Shown: positions 1-10,671 of the stretch, in pieces
How positions within the stretch are numbered: the stretch's first letter is position 1
Layout of the letters: every line of letters starts with the position of its first letter
From: Pythium myriotylum
Taxonomy: Eukaryota; Oomycota; Peronosporomycetes; Pythiales; Pythiaceae
Length of the DNA stretch: 64,000 bases
Direction: 5' to 3'
NCBI GenBank assembly: GCA_023091665.1
Contig: JALJCQ010000030.1
Span: 1,862,501-1,926,500 of the forward strand
Made by a program: the position numbers and the translations under genes
The notes under the pieces: model-generated
Told to the model about the DNA's origin: nothing
The model's input: only the letters and a program-made list of their open reading frames with translations
Databases searched by the model: none

Positions 1-2037
1 TAATTGAAACGTTTTGCGGTGCTTCAGAATCTTCAGATTGTTCGAAGAAGAGACTTGTTTGTAGTACTGGATCTCACCGTTCGTTACGACAACCACACGA
101 CGCTTCCAGTTCTCAAAGCCGGAACGGGATTTCTTGATGAGCTCACCTTTCTTGTATGGAGGAATCAAGAAGTGGAGCTTTAAGGGGCACATTGCAGACC
201 GGAGAGTATGGCGCGCAGCCTGGTACGACTCGTGCAAAATGCTCTTGTCACCCACAGCGATCAGCTGGCTTCCGATCGGAACCGTCCCTGCGCGGCAGCT
301 CACGACAATGAGTGACTCCATACGGCGCTCTAGTTCGACGTTAATCAACTCAGGCGCTTCATACACGACTTCCTCTTTTGCGAGTGGAATCTCTTCCGCG
401 TGCTTGACTACAAGTGCCAGGCCAGTTACTGTGCCGGGCGTTCCCTTTCCGCCCAAGGCTGCTTGGGCTTCTTGCAAAGCTTCGATCCAACGATGCATTG
501 TTTGCTCGTTTGGGGCTGATAGGTGCAACTCAAACTTACCGTCCTTCGAGGTAAGCACAAAGTAGTTCTTCAGGCCGTCGGGGGATTGGGTCATTCCGGG
601 ACTAACGATGGAACCCTTAAGATCCACCGATCCCTTCAGCTGCTCTTGACCTTCTGTATAGTAGCGGAGCTCACCACGCTCAATGCGGAAAAACCGATTC
701 TTCCAGTTCTTGTTCACATGGCCGCGCTTCATGAGACAGCCTTCTATGTGGATGTACGAGGTCGGGTCGTCATAGCGCTTCCACTCGTGTGGGCACTCCG
801 TGTCACGGACGAAAAAGTTGACTGTCTTCTTTGAAGGATCCCAAGGTTCTGCTGGGGTTGCACCGGCTGCATGCAACTTAGCGATCCATTTGGTCATCAT
901 TTTTTGCGACGGCGCAGATATCATCATGTTTCGGGACTCGGTCGCGATCATGAACACGTTCTTCTTGTCGATCAAGTTGGACTGCATTGAGATGTCTGCC
1001 TTGGAGCCGTAGCCGACGTTGATCGAGCCTTTATACTTTTTCATTTCTTCATCTGCATAATACGCGAGTACTCCATCGGCACGAAGAACGAAGAACCGGT
1101 GGTTCCAGGTCTTGAACTGCTGCCCACATTTCTCGAGCCAGCCCTGCATCACAACTTCGGCGTCCTCGTTCACTTGTCGCTGGACAGACGATCGGCGAGG
1201 AATGTCGGTTGCAAGCTGGCTTAATCGATTGTCGCTCTCCGATCGCCCCAAACCGAGCCACGAAAAGCGAATGGCGTCGAAAATGCTGTTCCGAGGCTGG
1301 TCCTCCAGTTGTAGCTGCTGTTGGTGGTACTGAGGAGGGGGAGGAGGAGGAGGAGGCGATTGGTTTCCTCCTGTGAGTGAAGTGCGTCGTTCTCTCGCAT
1401 GGTGGCCGGTGCTGGACATTCTCCGATTCGCAGGTGGCGGTGGGCTTCTCTCCGGCTTGCCTTCACGCTCAGGCGCCATCCGGAGACTGTTTGTGCGCGG
1501 GAGGCCCTTGATTACGATGGGCTCGCCTTCGTCCTCTTCTGGCCCGTGATGCTTCACTTGCGAATGGCGATGGCCGCGTCGAGGTTCTTGGTACGGAGCG
1601 GCGGTGCTGACACGATCGATGTCGTCAACGCCGTTCTCTTCGAAATAGTATCCGCTCTCTGACTGGTACGGCCGGCTACCCTCGTGTTGGCGTGCAGCGT
1701 AGGACGCGAGCGTCTCGTGTGGGTGGAAGTCGTTCACGTGGGGCTGGTGGTTGGCCTGGCGGGACGCACTGCGGTAGCTGGTGGCGTTGGATGGCCGTCG
1801 GCTGCGCTCCGGGCGCTCTCCGGCGCCGAAGTCCTGAGGGGACTGGCTGTGGTGGCGCGGGGTCTGGTAGACGCTCGCGCGCGCGTCGCTCGTACGGCGC
1901 GGATGCGGCGGCTGTGGCTGTGCGTAGGGTCGCGGGGGCCGCGCGTCGCTGGCTTTGCGCGAAGGCGGCGGCGGCGGCGGTGCGTCGGTGGCGTCGCGCT
2001 TGGCAAAGTCGAGACTGAGCCACTCCTTGAGGCCCAT
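1..2037 (-). CDS. Multi-PH-domain protein (3' end beyond the window)
   Basis: One frame stays open on the minus strand from the ATG at 2037 to the left edge (679 codons). An in-frame stop lies just upstream (2044-2046), so this is the first possible ATG. The N-terminal 280 residues are low complexity (Pro, Arg, Ser rich, with a poly-Ser run from a GGA repeat near 1335-1360). Three pleckstrin-homology cores follow, each with the basic strand and closing Trp of the fold: PH1 about residues 297-395 (GWLEKCG...RFFVL), PH2 about 427-525 (GCLMKRG...RFFRI), and PH3 beginning about 630 (GELIKKS...KRRVVV) and cut by the edge. PH modules bind phosphoinositides or proteins at membranes, so an adaptor role is inferred. 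The exact ligand and the missing C-terminus cannot be judged. Confidence 0.85.
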   Translation of the reverse strand, partial: MGLKEWLSLDFAKRDATDAPPPPPPSRKASDARPPRPYAQPQPPHPRRTSDARASVYQTPRHHSQSPQDFGAGERPERSRRPSNATSYRSASRQANHQPHVNDFHPHETLASYAARQHEGSRPYQSESGYYFEENGVDDIDRVSTAAPYQEPRRGHRHSQVKHHGPEEDEGEPIVIKGLPRTNSLRMAPEREGKPERSPPPPANRRMSSTGHHARERRTSLTGGNQSPPPPPPPPQYHQQQLQLEDQPRNSIFDAIRFSWLGLGRSESDNRLSQLATDIPRRSSVQRQVNEDAEVVMQGWLEKCGQQFKTWNHRFFVLRADGVLAYYADEEMKKYKGSINVGYGSKADISMQSNLIDKKNVFMIATESRNMMISAPSQKMMTKWIAKLHAAGATPAEPWDPSKKTVNFFVRDTECPHEWKRYDDPTSYIHIEGCLMKRGHVNKNWKNRFFRIERGELRYYTEGQEQLKGSVDLKGSIVSPGMTQSPDGLKNYFVLTSKDGKFELHLSAPNEQTMHRWIEALQEAQAALGGKGTPGTVTGLALVVKHAEEIPLAKEEVVYEAPELINVELERRMESLIVVSCRAGTVPIGSQLIAVGDKSILHESYQAARHTLRSAMCPLKLHFLIPPYKKGELIKKSRSGFENWKRRVVVVTNGEIQYYKQVSSSNNLKILKHRKTFQL

Positions 2038-2518
2038 CGTTGGTCAGCGAAGAGGCCAGAGAAGCAGAATATTGTCAGATCTGGAACTACGTCCAGGTCG
2101 CTGGTGGTGACAAGGGGATGCTTGCTCGTCACTGCGACGTCTTCCAAACGGAACACTCGCCAACTATTCAGATCTCCCTGTCGGGCGCCAAAGAGACCCA
2201 GGTGGAAATTCGAGAGCCCAAATAGACAACTGGAACACAGACTTCATTATGAATTTTTAGAGGTTAAGAGTTTGTCGCACGTGGAGCATTTGCACCCGAT
2301 CCAAAGTGTGCGGGGATGGCATAGAAAAAAGGGTATTTGTTCTGAGAGGGAGTGTACCCAGCTTCCTTTCGGCTGACCCAGTCCAGACGCCCATTCATGG
2401 GTGAGGGGAAATTTTGGACTCCAGAGCAGGTACGAGCACTATCGAGAGCGTCGAGAGATCGGACGGAACACGAAAATGTACATGCTGGAATCCACCCACA
2501 TTCAGTCTGAATGTGAAG
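2038..2518. other. Intergenic spacer
   Basis: About 480 bases between two minus-strand genes, holding the 3' flank of the phospholipase D gene and the promoter side of the PH-domain gene. Short open frames on both strands lack recognisable domains. No RNA gene or repeat was seen. Confidence 0.5.
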
Positions 2519-5500
2519 CTACTGGAATAGATCGGCCGGGAGAAGCTTGGGCTCCAACATTTCTTCGGCAAGAAACTTGAGAGGGAAGTAGACGATATGG
2601 CCTTGTACCTCCTTTAGTTCCTCCTTGCGTTTCAAAATTTGGGAGTCTTCACGGAGGTTCAAGTGAATTGCCCCGCTGAGCAAACCGGAGCGCTGGCGAT
2701 CCACGTCACGCTTGCTTTCGCCTGAGGGTGAAGCAGGCTGGCTCGATGTAGGAGATCCTGAAGGGTCTTCAAGGACAGCCTGTGGAGATATTGAGCCCGC
2801 GTCGATCTCAATCTCATTGTCTCGAATAGGGTCTTCTCGCTCCACGACCCGGGTAGGCTTCCGTCCATCCTGACTGCGAGGGGTAGTTGCAGGAGTTGAC
2901 TGTTTGTTACTAGTGGGCGTCCCTGGCGCTGCACTATCCGTCCGAGTGCGACGATGGCCTGGACGGTTCGCCAAATTATCGCGTGTGTTGCCACTGTGGG
3001 TGCCACTTGCTGCGTTCTCAAGGTACATGCTAATCTGCTTGAAAGATAGCACATTGTCGGATGGTAGGCACCCAAAGACAGACTCATAGATCTGGCAGTT
3101 CCTCATCGCCTGCTCTTGCATTGTGAACCACGTGTCCGCCATCACAGGATCGGAGTACTTCTTGTACTGATCAGTACCTGGAACCACTCCGAAGTGCTCC
3201 TCAAACAACTTCATGCGGAACGAGTGAGCAAACTTCCCCACGCTGAATGTTCCTCCTGCGATCTTCACATCTTCTTCCATCTCTGTGTCCTCCACGAGCA
3301 CAGCAATTTCCGAATCGCGATCTCCGTTCATACTACGCTCGTTGATATTGGCTGAACCAATGATGCAGCTTCGATCGTCCACGATCATAACCTTGCTATG
3401 GACGTACACTTCTTCCGTCTCCGGCTGGCCGTTATTTATGTTATGCGTGCGCAGGCCGTAGAAAGCGAGATACTCGAACGGATCTTCGAGTTCCTTGAAA
3501 AGCTGATGGTAAATCGAGTTCTCTCCACGGCAGATCGATCGGTACTGCCAGTGCATTACACCACGCAAGCTGCTGGCTTCTTTGTCTTCTACTTTTCCTT
3601 GAAAAGCAGGAAGTAGGGGCATCACGACCATGACGCGGAACGGCTCTTTGTTGGCGGCAGCGCGTCTAATTCGCTCCAAAATAGCGTTGGCAATGCGATT
3701 TGAGCAAGCATGATCACCCTCCAAGCCGGATACGAAGAACTGGTTTTCGATATAGATGAAGTGGCTCGCCGAGCTAATGAGGCGGATGTAGGCATTTTGA
3801 ATACTGCGCTCTGTAGGGCACCCTCCAGACCAGAGGGAAAGGCTTCTTAGCACCTGAACTGATGCAGCGAATCCCCGCTGTTCCTCCAATAGCTCAGACG
3901 TGTACTCGTCTTCCACAGCCTCTCCAACCTCCTCTATCTGGTTCTCGTCATCTGACTGTTCGTTGACACCTTCCAACTCGCTCAGCTCGCGCGACAAACG
4001 ACGGTGGAGATTGAATCCGCGTTGTGCAGCATGCCCTGGGTCGTACTTAGTTTTCGAAGGGCGGATAGAAGCACTCCCCCCGGCGTTTTTCTTGAGAGAG
4101 GCAGATTCAGACTTAATAGGAGACAGGTTAGGCGAGCTGCTGTACGACAAACGGCGGTTGTCTTGCTCCCCTGTTAACGTCTGCCTGCGAAAACCTTGCA
4201 TTGCACGCACAGCATGGACTGCCTTCTGCAGGCGACGAGTGAGTAGCCGTGAGCTATTATCTGATTTTATCACCACACGCTGGCATCCCTTCATCGGAAC
4301 CAAATGGTGCAACTTGGAGGTCTTGCTGCGTGTCGATACCGAGTAGTTCCAGCGCTGGATGAAGTGACGAGCTACGTCACGCGCCGGCTGGCCTTCCAAG
4401 CGGCAGTGACAGTCATGCCAGGGCATACGCGGGACGGCATTGCGGTCAACAAGATCTTTCTCAGGTTGGTGAACGTCGATGAAGTCTTTTACTCGAGGAT
4501 TCGAGTAATCTTTGCCCACAAAGTTTGTGCGGGAACTAGGATCGTCAAACAGCTCGTGGGAGTTCGTGTCCCAACGACCGAAGCAAAGGTCGAGTCCACC
4601 GACAAAGGTTACCTTCTGATCAACACTCACAATTTTCTCATGATGTGACCACATGCCCAAGTGCTTCATTAAAAAGTCGGGGTCACGAAGAACGTGCACA
4701 TTGGCATGAAGGCGGCGGAAAACATTCTTCGAGAAGTTGCTGTTGAGGGTGAGGGCGACCGACACTTCTTTATACATCAGAATGTAGATCTTGACACCTT
4801 CTTCAGCCTTCTTCTGTAGCAGAAGATCCAATCGAGAATGTGGAAACAGCGACGCAGGCCGGAGCAAATGAATCGTCGGACAGATCCACCAACCAGCGAT
4901 GAATATTTCCTTGCGAGCCGACCGCAGAGCTTCATAAATGCTTGCGTATGCATCCTTGCCGTCAACAAACCATTTCGCGTAAGACGCGACCTGGTTTGGA
5001 TTGCGTGGGATCGCAAAGGACTCGTCCCGGTGGCTCTGCGACCAATCACTCTTCTCAGCAGCTTTACGAATATCGTTAGCCCACTTTACAATAGACTGCT
5101 TCGTTTTGGCTTCAAGTTGCATGACAAATGTCGAGTTTGATACCAGCAGCGCTGTGTTCGAGCCGGCGGATTGGATACCCCGTTCAATATTGAACTTCTG
5201 GTCGATCAGGAACACTTCGCTCGCGCGCGTATCCTGAATCGAAGGAAAGACTGCAATGCTCGAGTGCTTGAGTGCTACCCAGCCCCACTTTTTGGATTTG
5301 AAGTTGACACGCTTGACCACACACATGCAGTTGAAGCATTCGTTGTCACACGTGACCGCCCCGCGATTGATACGCACATTTTCCTGGTTACCCTTCAGCC
5401 ACATTCGTACACGTAACCAGCCTTCTCGCACCGAGGTGTAGCCTTCTTCGTCGTCAAAGGTGCTCAGACTCACTTGAAACATCTCGGACACGTACGAGGT

Positions 5501-6184
5501 ATGAAGCAATGCCGGGACCTTGACTACAGCGTCCAAGTACTGCTGCACGAGAGCAACCATTTCAGGACTCACAGACTTCTCGGCGTTCGCGAGAAAGAGC
5601 TTCCGCATCTGAGGGAAATTCCAGGTGGAGTATGCTGACGCTGCGGCCGCCGAGGCCGAGGCGCCTTCACTGCGCGAGCTGCCGCCCTGATTTCGGTTCA
5701 AAATGCCATGCATCTTGCTCTTGACGAAGAACCAGAGACCGTACACGGTCGACTTGGGGATCTCCACCTGCCACCTGAAGTTTTTGTAGTGGAGTTCGAC
5801 GTCGTACTCGACGTATCTCGTCGGCCACGCATCCTCAGAGCGGCCGCCGAGCACTTTGACGCTGGGCTCTTCTTGGAACACGCGCACCTCGTAGTCGCGG
5901 TCCGTTTGGCCCCCGACGACCTGTCGGTGGATGTCGGCCACTGAGTCTCGCTTGACAAAGTCGTGTGCGAAGTTCTCCGCGCGCCGCGGGATCGAGCCGC
6001 GGTCGCCGCCGAGCGACGACGAGGCCGCCGAGTCGGGCGAGAAAGGCGCGTCGGCCTCGCCGTTGGTCGCGCTGGTCGCGCCCGGCGGTCGCCGCAGCTT
6101 GCGCGGGCCTCGCGAGGAGGGCGAGGCGCCGGACGACGACGGCGATCCGGTGCGCGAGGGCGAGAGCGCGGCGCCAGTCTCCAT
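2519..6184 (-). CDS. Phospholipase D, PX/PH type
   Basis: Single-exon gene of 1221 residues. Eukaryotic PLDs hydrolyse phosphatidylcholine to phosphatidic acid and choline. Two HxKxxxxD catalytic motifs are intact: HEKIVSVD near residue 513 and HSKVMIVD near 926, the second followed by the usual GSANINERSM block. A PX-like segment (about 110-180, RWQVEIPKS) and a PH-like segment (about 265-390) precede the catalytic core, as in animal PLD1/2 and plant PLD-zeta. An acidic, Ser-rich linker separates the two halves, and the C-terminal tail is Ser/Pro rich. The longest frame begins at 6283 with a TTG, so the ATG at 6184 was chosen. The phosphatidic acid product would act at membranes. The family is certain, and phosphoinositide dependence is inferred from PX/PH. 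Confidence 0.92.
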   Translation of the reverse strand: METGAALSPSRTGSPSSSGASPSSRGPRKLRRPPGATSATNGEADAPFSPDSAASSSLGGDRGSIPRRAENFAHDFVKRDSVADIHRQVVGGQTDRDYEVRVFQEEPSVKVLGGRSEDAWPTRYVEYDVELHYKNFRWQVEIPKSTVYGLWFFVKSKMHGILNRNQGGSSRSEGASASAAAASAYSTWNFPQMRKLFLANAEKSVSPEMVALVQQYLDAVVKVPALLHTSYVSEMFQVSLSTFDDEEGYTSVREGWLRVRMWLKGNQENVRINRGAVTCDNECFNCMCVVKRVNFKSKKWGWVALKHSSIAVFPSIQDTRASEVFLIDQKFNIERGIQSAGSNTALLVSNSTFVMQLEAKTKQSIVKWANDIRKAAEKSDWSQSHRDESFAIPRNPNQVASYAKWFVDGKDAYASIYEALRSARKEIFIAGWWICPTIHLLRPASLFPHSRLDLLLQKKAEEGVKIYILMYKEVSVALTLNSNFSKNVFRRLHANVHVLRDPDFLMKHLGMWSHHEKIVSVDQKVTFVGGLDLCFGRWDTNSHELFDDPSSRTNFVGKDYSNPRVKDFIDVHQPEKDLVDRNAVPRMPWHDCHCRLEGQPARDVARHFIQRWNYSVSTRSKTSKLHHLVPMKGCQRVVIKSDNSSRLLTRRLQKAVHAVRAMQGFRRQTLTGEQDNRRLSYSSSPNLSPIKSESASLKKNAGGSASIRPSKTKYDPGHAAQRGFNLHRRLSRELSELEGVNEQSDDENQIEEVGEAVEDEYTSELLEEQRGFAASVQVLRSLSLWSGGCPTERSIQNAYIRLISSASHFIYIENQFFVSGLEGDHACSNRIANAILERIRRAAANKEPFRVMVVMPLLPAFQGKVEDKEASSLRGVMHWQYRSICRGENSIYHQLFKELEDPFEYLAFYGLRTHNINNGQPETEEVYVHSKVMIVDDRSCIIGSANINERSMNGDRDSEIAVLVEDTEMEEDVKIAGGTFSVGKFAHSFRMKLFEEHFGVVPGTDQYKKYSDPVMADTWFTMQEQAMRNCQIYESVFGCLPSDNVLSFKQISMYLENAASGTHSGNTRDNLANRPGHRRTRTDSAAPGTPTSNKQSTPATTPRSQDGRKPTRVVEREDPIRDNEIEIDAGSISPQAVLEDPSGSPTSSQPASPSGESKRDVDRQRSGLLSGAIHLNLREDSQILKRKEELKEVQGHIVYFPLKFLAEEMLEPKLLPADLFQ

Positions 6185-6455
6185 CGCAGAGGGAGGCGCG
6201 CGGTCCAGAATGGGAAGCCCTGCAAGATGGGGAATGAGTTTCAGAGACTCGCTGAAACTGATCCATCTGACAGAGAGAGACAACGTTGCCAGTCGGTGGC
6301 CCAGACAGTCTGTGTCGCCAGTGATGAGAGGGACATTCCCAGCTTGTCACAGAAGGCTTCAGCTCCCCGTTCCTCAACCTCGCCCAGCAGCTGGTGGCGC
6401 CAGCCACTGTTCGTCAAAGTTATAGATTTATTTTGATTGGTCTAATTTTGTAATT

Positions 6456-9003
6456 ATGCGTATTGGAGCTCCTCCCGCCCACTTGCCCGAAGCCAAGATC
6501 ATGGATGACCGGCCGACGCTGCGCGGCATCTTCGCGTTCGAAGACGAGGAGACGCCGGAATGGAGGCGCGTCGTACTCACAGACGGCACCGGCGGTGTGC
6601 CCAAGTTCGCTACCAAGTCGGAGTGTGAGGATTTCGTGCGACGCCACTGCTGGCGAGGCTCGAACCCAGACTTCCCAGGGCTTCAGCACATGCTGTCCAC
6701 GCTCGTGACCTGGCGACAGATCGAGAGTGTACTGCTGCCCAAAATTGAGGAATACGACCAGCGATATCCACCTGAGGCCCCCGCATCCGAGCTCGACGAT
6801 CAAAATCGGTTCCTCGTCGGCGAGGGTGCCAAGGTCGCTGCAAGTGTCGATGCGCGCCTAAGTCTACCTTTCCACCAACTCACAAACCGCGAGTCCAGTA
6901 TCAACACACTGAAGTATCTATTCCACCACACACGGTGCGGCGTTTTTGTCATGATCCGCCGTCGCCGCGTCGTGCTCTTCGTGCCATTTGCGAACAAAGA
7001 CTTTACGAACACGTGGGGAGACAACCTTCGGTTCGACAGCTCGGATGGATCCGTGCATCAGTACTTTAGAGGTGCGCAGTTGCTTCCATTCGAAATGCTG
7101 TTGGATGTGCTAAACTCCGTGAACAGAGAAACAGCGATACTTCGGACCTCAGGATTATGATAGTGACACTCGGAACTGGTGGAACGATGGAGTCACTATT
7201 CATTCCGAGGACACGCGAGGGGATTCTCGCAACAACCGTGACAGGAGCAGCGCACTGCAAGAGTCACCACAGTTATGGGATGACCGGGAACTCTTGCAGA
7301 TACGTGACTTGTGTGTATCTTGTCAAGTGTGGTGATACATCAACGATATGGTTTCTGAGACTTATCTGTTGCTGCAGGTTGGAGGATGCTTGCAAGAATC
7401 GTGCAGTTCCAGATTGCGAGTTCTTTGTGAACAAGCAAAAATACCCGCATTTAAAGGTATACCAGTCATTCGCAATAATCTTCTCCCAGGAAGTTGCTCA
7501 ATTCCGTTTATTGGCTCATAGGACAACGCGACTGAGCCATTCGGATTTCTTTTCGGCAACGACGACTTAAACGAGACTGACGACGTACCACTAAAATCGC
7601 AGTCGCACAGCACGTTTGCTCCGATTGTCAGTTTCCACGCGTCGAAGCGGTATGCAGACATCCCATTTCCCACTGCTGTAGCCTGGGAAACAGCTACAGG
7701 GCTTCAGTTTCCGCAATCGTTCATGCATTCTCACTGTGATCAGTGCCCGTGTGGAGATACTACTAACTGCGAGAACCAATGGGAGTGCTATTGTGATGTG
7801 GGGGAGCACGATCCGAAGCCACACGGTATCAAGAACGGAAGGGATCTGTTCACAGCCTCCAATCTCCGCAAATTCTCCCGCGACTGGGAAGATAAAGTTG
7901 AGACTGCCTTTTTCCGTGGTGCTGTCTCCGGTGTTGGTACCGACGAGGCGACGAACCAACGTATCCAGCTCGCGCTATTGTCCAAAAAGTGGGAATCGGA
8001 TCCTCGGTACAACGGTAGGAGTTCTCAAGGAGTCCCATTCCTCGATGCCGCGATTACCAGTTCGAACGTACGCGATATCAAAACAGCGTCGAAACCCGTG
8101 AGCTTCGTTCAACCGAATCTCCTCCGTGAGATAGATGCAGGCATGCATCATTTTGTACCGATATACGAGCAGTCACAGTTCAAGTATGTTGTCTACATTG
8201 ACGGAAGCGCCGTTTCGAAACGCTACCCCTACTTGATGCGCCTAGGAAGCGTGATCCTCAAAGTTGAGTCCGTATGCGTTGCGAAGGAAGCGTGGTATTC
8301 TACTCTGTTGCGGCCGTTCGAAGACCACGTGCCAATCAAAGCAGATTTATCGGATCTAGATGAGAAAATCCAGTGGTGCCGAGAGAACGACGATCAATGC
8401 CGCGAGATTGCAGCACGGGCAAATGTTCTGTACGAGCAATATTTGTCGAGGGATGCCATCCACGACTACGTTGAGATGGTTTGCCATCGCGTGGCGGAGC
8501 GGTTTCACCCAGCACCACGTTGGTTCCATCGTCCGAAGGGAGTTGACTCAATCAAGAAGCCATCTCTAAACCGTCCGCGGTCACTGTGTGTCACAGGAGC
8601 GAACTCACGGCATTGCCGTCGCTGCCGTGAACTTAAGAAAGAAGAGGACGAGACCCGCGAGCGCGAGCGGGACCGCCGATCCGGATATGACCAGCGAGAT
8701 GGCCGTGATCGAGGCGACCGCTCGTCAGGATTCCGCGGATCGTCTTCTGGTTACGGAGATCGCAGAAGTGGAGGAGACAGGAAGTCTAGTGGCGGGTCCG
8801 ACTCGTCGCGTCAATATGGTTCATCCTCGTATGTTGATGACCGTGGTGACCGTGGTGGTGGCTATTCGCGCGATCGATACGGAGCCAGCAGTGGTAGTGG
8901 GAGGGATGGCTCCAGTCCCAAACGACAAAAGGTGGATGCTGTGCCGCAGTGTCGCCGATGCCGCCGTGTGAAGAGCGCGTGTACGTGCAGCTTTCGTCGT
9001 TAG
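6456..9003 (+). CDS. GT90 (CAP10-like) glycosyltransferase with extra N-terminal domain and RG-rich tail
   Basis: Proposed exons 6456-7071, 7127-7328, 7378-7456 and 7522-9003 give 792 residues; intron 1 has a CTAAA-type branch site just before its AG. GT90/CAP10 hallmarks are clear: a Cys pair then VPDCEFF and YPHLK near 285-299, AFFRGAV, and YVVYIDG...LGSVILK with the downstream acidic block ending YLSRDAIHDY. The family transfers sugars such as xylose or glucose. Unusual points: no signal peptide or membrane segment is visible, about 270 N-terminal residues do not belong to the core, and the last 130 residues are Arg/Gly/Ser/Asp rich with two CRRCR Cys clusters, ending at a TAG in the same exon. 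A second ATG at 6501 is an alternative start. Family call strong; substrate unknown. Confidence 0.8.
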
Positions 9004-9078
9004 ATTACCATGATCGATAGATCGCAGGATTGCTAGTCCAACGTTTTACCCGTTCTTTACTCATCTTTGAAGCGCTAC

Positions 9079-9906
9079 CTATTCTAGTGTCGTCTGATTG
9101 AGACGGGAGTAGGCTGCGCGAACTCGAGCCATATCGTCGCGGGTTAGGTGGAACTTCGCTATAGTTGCTTTACACTGACTAATTGCAGCGTCATAGTCTT
9201 TGTACTGCCGGCGCACTTCTTGAGTCAATGTGATGCTGCTACCGCTGGTACTCGTGGCAACAGCGCTGGATGCATATCGCGGAAGCTCATCGGTTAGCCG
9301 AAGGAATAGGTCGATAAAAGCGCTAACGAATGCCGCAGTGGTCAAAATGTAGGCAGAGCCTTAGCCTGCTGTTGTGTTCGTACCGTTGGTGGCCCATTTC
9401 GAGATCAAGATACTCGGATGCGACGTTTCTCTGAAGGGTTCGCAGCAGAACGCTCTTCATCGCCAAGAGCTCTTCCAAATCTCCATGAACTGCTTGAACA
9501 GCCTTCAACTTGAACTCGAGCTGTTGCGACAGAGTAACATCCGCAGAGGAGACTAACGCCTCGGCTCGCTCTAGCTCACGGACACGCTACCCAATAATCG
9601 TTTTGTCTGTTCAAAAACCACCTGCATCATGTAGAGAGCCCACCGCACCTCCAAGACAGTCGTTTTCAGGTGCACGAGACGTTCCAGCTTGTCCATTACC
9701 TGCACCGACGAGTAGTCGGAGGTTGTAACACAGAGCCCGCTCTTCTCATTCTAGAACAAAGCGCGACCTGAGCAATATCCGCGGAAGTCTGCCCAAAGGA
9801 CAATGCGTACGAATCGATGTCGCGCGGAAAAAGCCTTCACGCCCCCGAGGGACACCCGAAACGGGGCTCCTGAACTCGCATCACCTGTGCTCTCCCACGG
9901 ATTCAT
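9079..9906 (-). CDS. HAUS2: HAUS augmin-like complex subunit 2
   Basis: Four exons on the minus strand (9841-9906, 9649-9750, 9384-9586, 9079-9322) keep phase and give 204 residues. The central part follows HAUS2: an ADVT motif, then spaced Leu, LEELLAMK, LLRTLQR, an EYLDLE block and an HxRxFIDL segment, all predicted coiled coil. Augmin recruits gamma-tubulin to existing microtubules and drives branching nucleation in the spindle. Length is close to the human protein (about 235). The match was made from memory of the family pattern, so paralogy with another coiled-coil subunit cannot be excluded. It converges on the GT90 gene with a 75-base gap. Confidence 0.6.
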
Positions 9907-10104
9907 CTTCGACGCGGAGACAGAAAGACACAACAACTGGATTGGCTATTAAAGTAGCCAATCCAACTCACCAACTCAATTTGAAATTGCTGTGAAAAAT
10001 CCAGCAGTTTGCGTGCAATTTATAATTCTGCAATTGCTGCGGCAAGCACCATCCTATTCTTGTCTGGAGCACAGCAAGGCCCTTCATCACCCTATTTGCG
10101 CTCA

Positions 10105-10580
10105 ATGAGTCTGCAACGTGGGGAAGACCTTCCCACATGTGCGATGGCGTCGAGCCCGAGAAGACCTTGCCTTGCAGAGACGACTATGGTTCTATCTGAG
10201 CCAATTCCCTCTTCAACTCGCAAATCACAGGTTTTCCAGCGCCGGCTGAAGGACAAGATCTCCGAGTCGCGAGCACTCAAGCTTCTTGACCGACGAATCA
10301 AGGAAATCAGAGTTCCTGAAGCTCTCACCTCAAGTTCGAACCAGGAAGAAGACGAGGAATTGGTAAGCGATTCGACAATGGTGCGATTTGACGCTCCAGA
10401 GACAGAGGAGGCAGATACGCGAGTGAGTATGGCCAATGCAGCATGGTGTGTTGTTGTGTGACTCTGACCGCTTATGAGCAGGTTTGTGGTCTCTTGAAAC
10501 TGGTTCGTAGTATCCATCGGCAGCGAGGTCAAGGACAGGACCTCGTGCCCTCTCCAAGCACCGAAAATCAACGCTCTTAG
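10105..10580 (+). CDS. Hypothetical small protein, two exons
   Basis: An exon from the ATG at 10105 to 10422 ends at a clean GTGAGT donor. After a 59-base intron with an AGCAG acceptor, a second exon (10482-10580) continues in phase to a TAG. The 138-residue product is hydrophilic, with a basic helical stretch (RRLKDKISESRALKLLDRR) and an acidic patch, but no recognised domain. It lies tail to tail with VPS36 on the other strand (92 bases between stops). A long minus-strand frame across the same bases is run-on from VPS36 exon 4. I do not recognise the protein; the good splice signals are the main support. Confidence 0.5.
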
Positions 10581-10671
10581 AACCGGATCGTTACTACAGT
10601 GATTCATTGAATATATAGTTACACCCTGCTTCAGTCTATATTGCTTCACACCACAGCAAACGAGTTTTCTC

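Noticed and set aside
1330..1362. GGA-rich tract considered as a regulatory repeat
   Set aside because: It is in frame in the PH-domain gene and encodes a Ser run on the minus strand; a simple coding microsatellite.
1684..2376. 230-residue plus-strand frame
   Set aside because: Antisense to the low-complexity N-terminus of the PH-domain gene; Arg/Gly/Val-rich shadow of a GC-rich region, no domain.
5698..6425. Several overlapping frames on both strands
   Set aside because: Shadows of the GC-rich N-terminus of the phospholipase D gene; Arg/Ala-rich, no domain, not ATG-supported.
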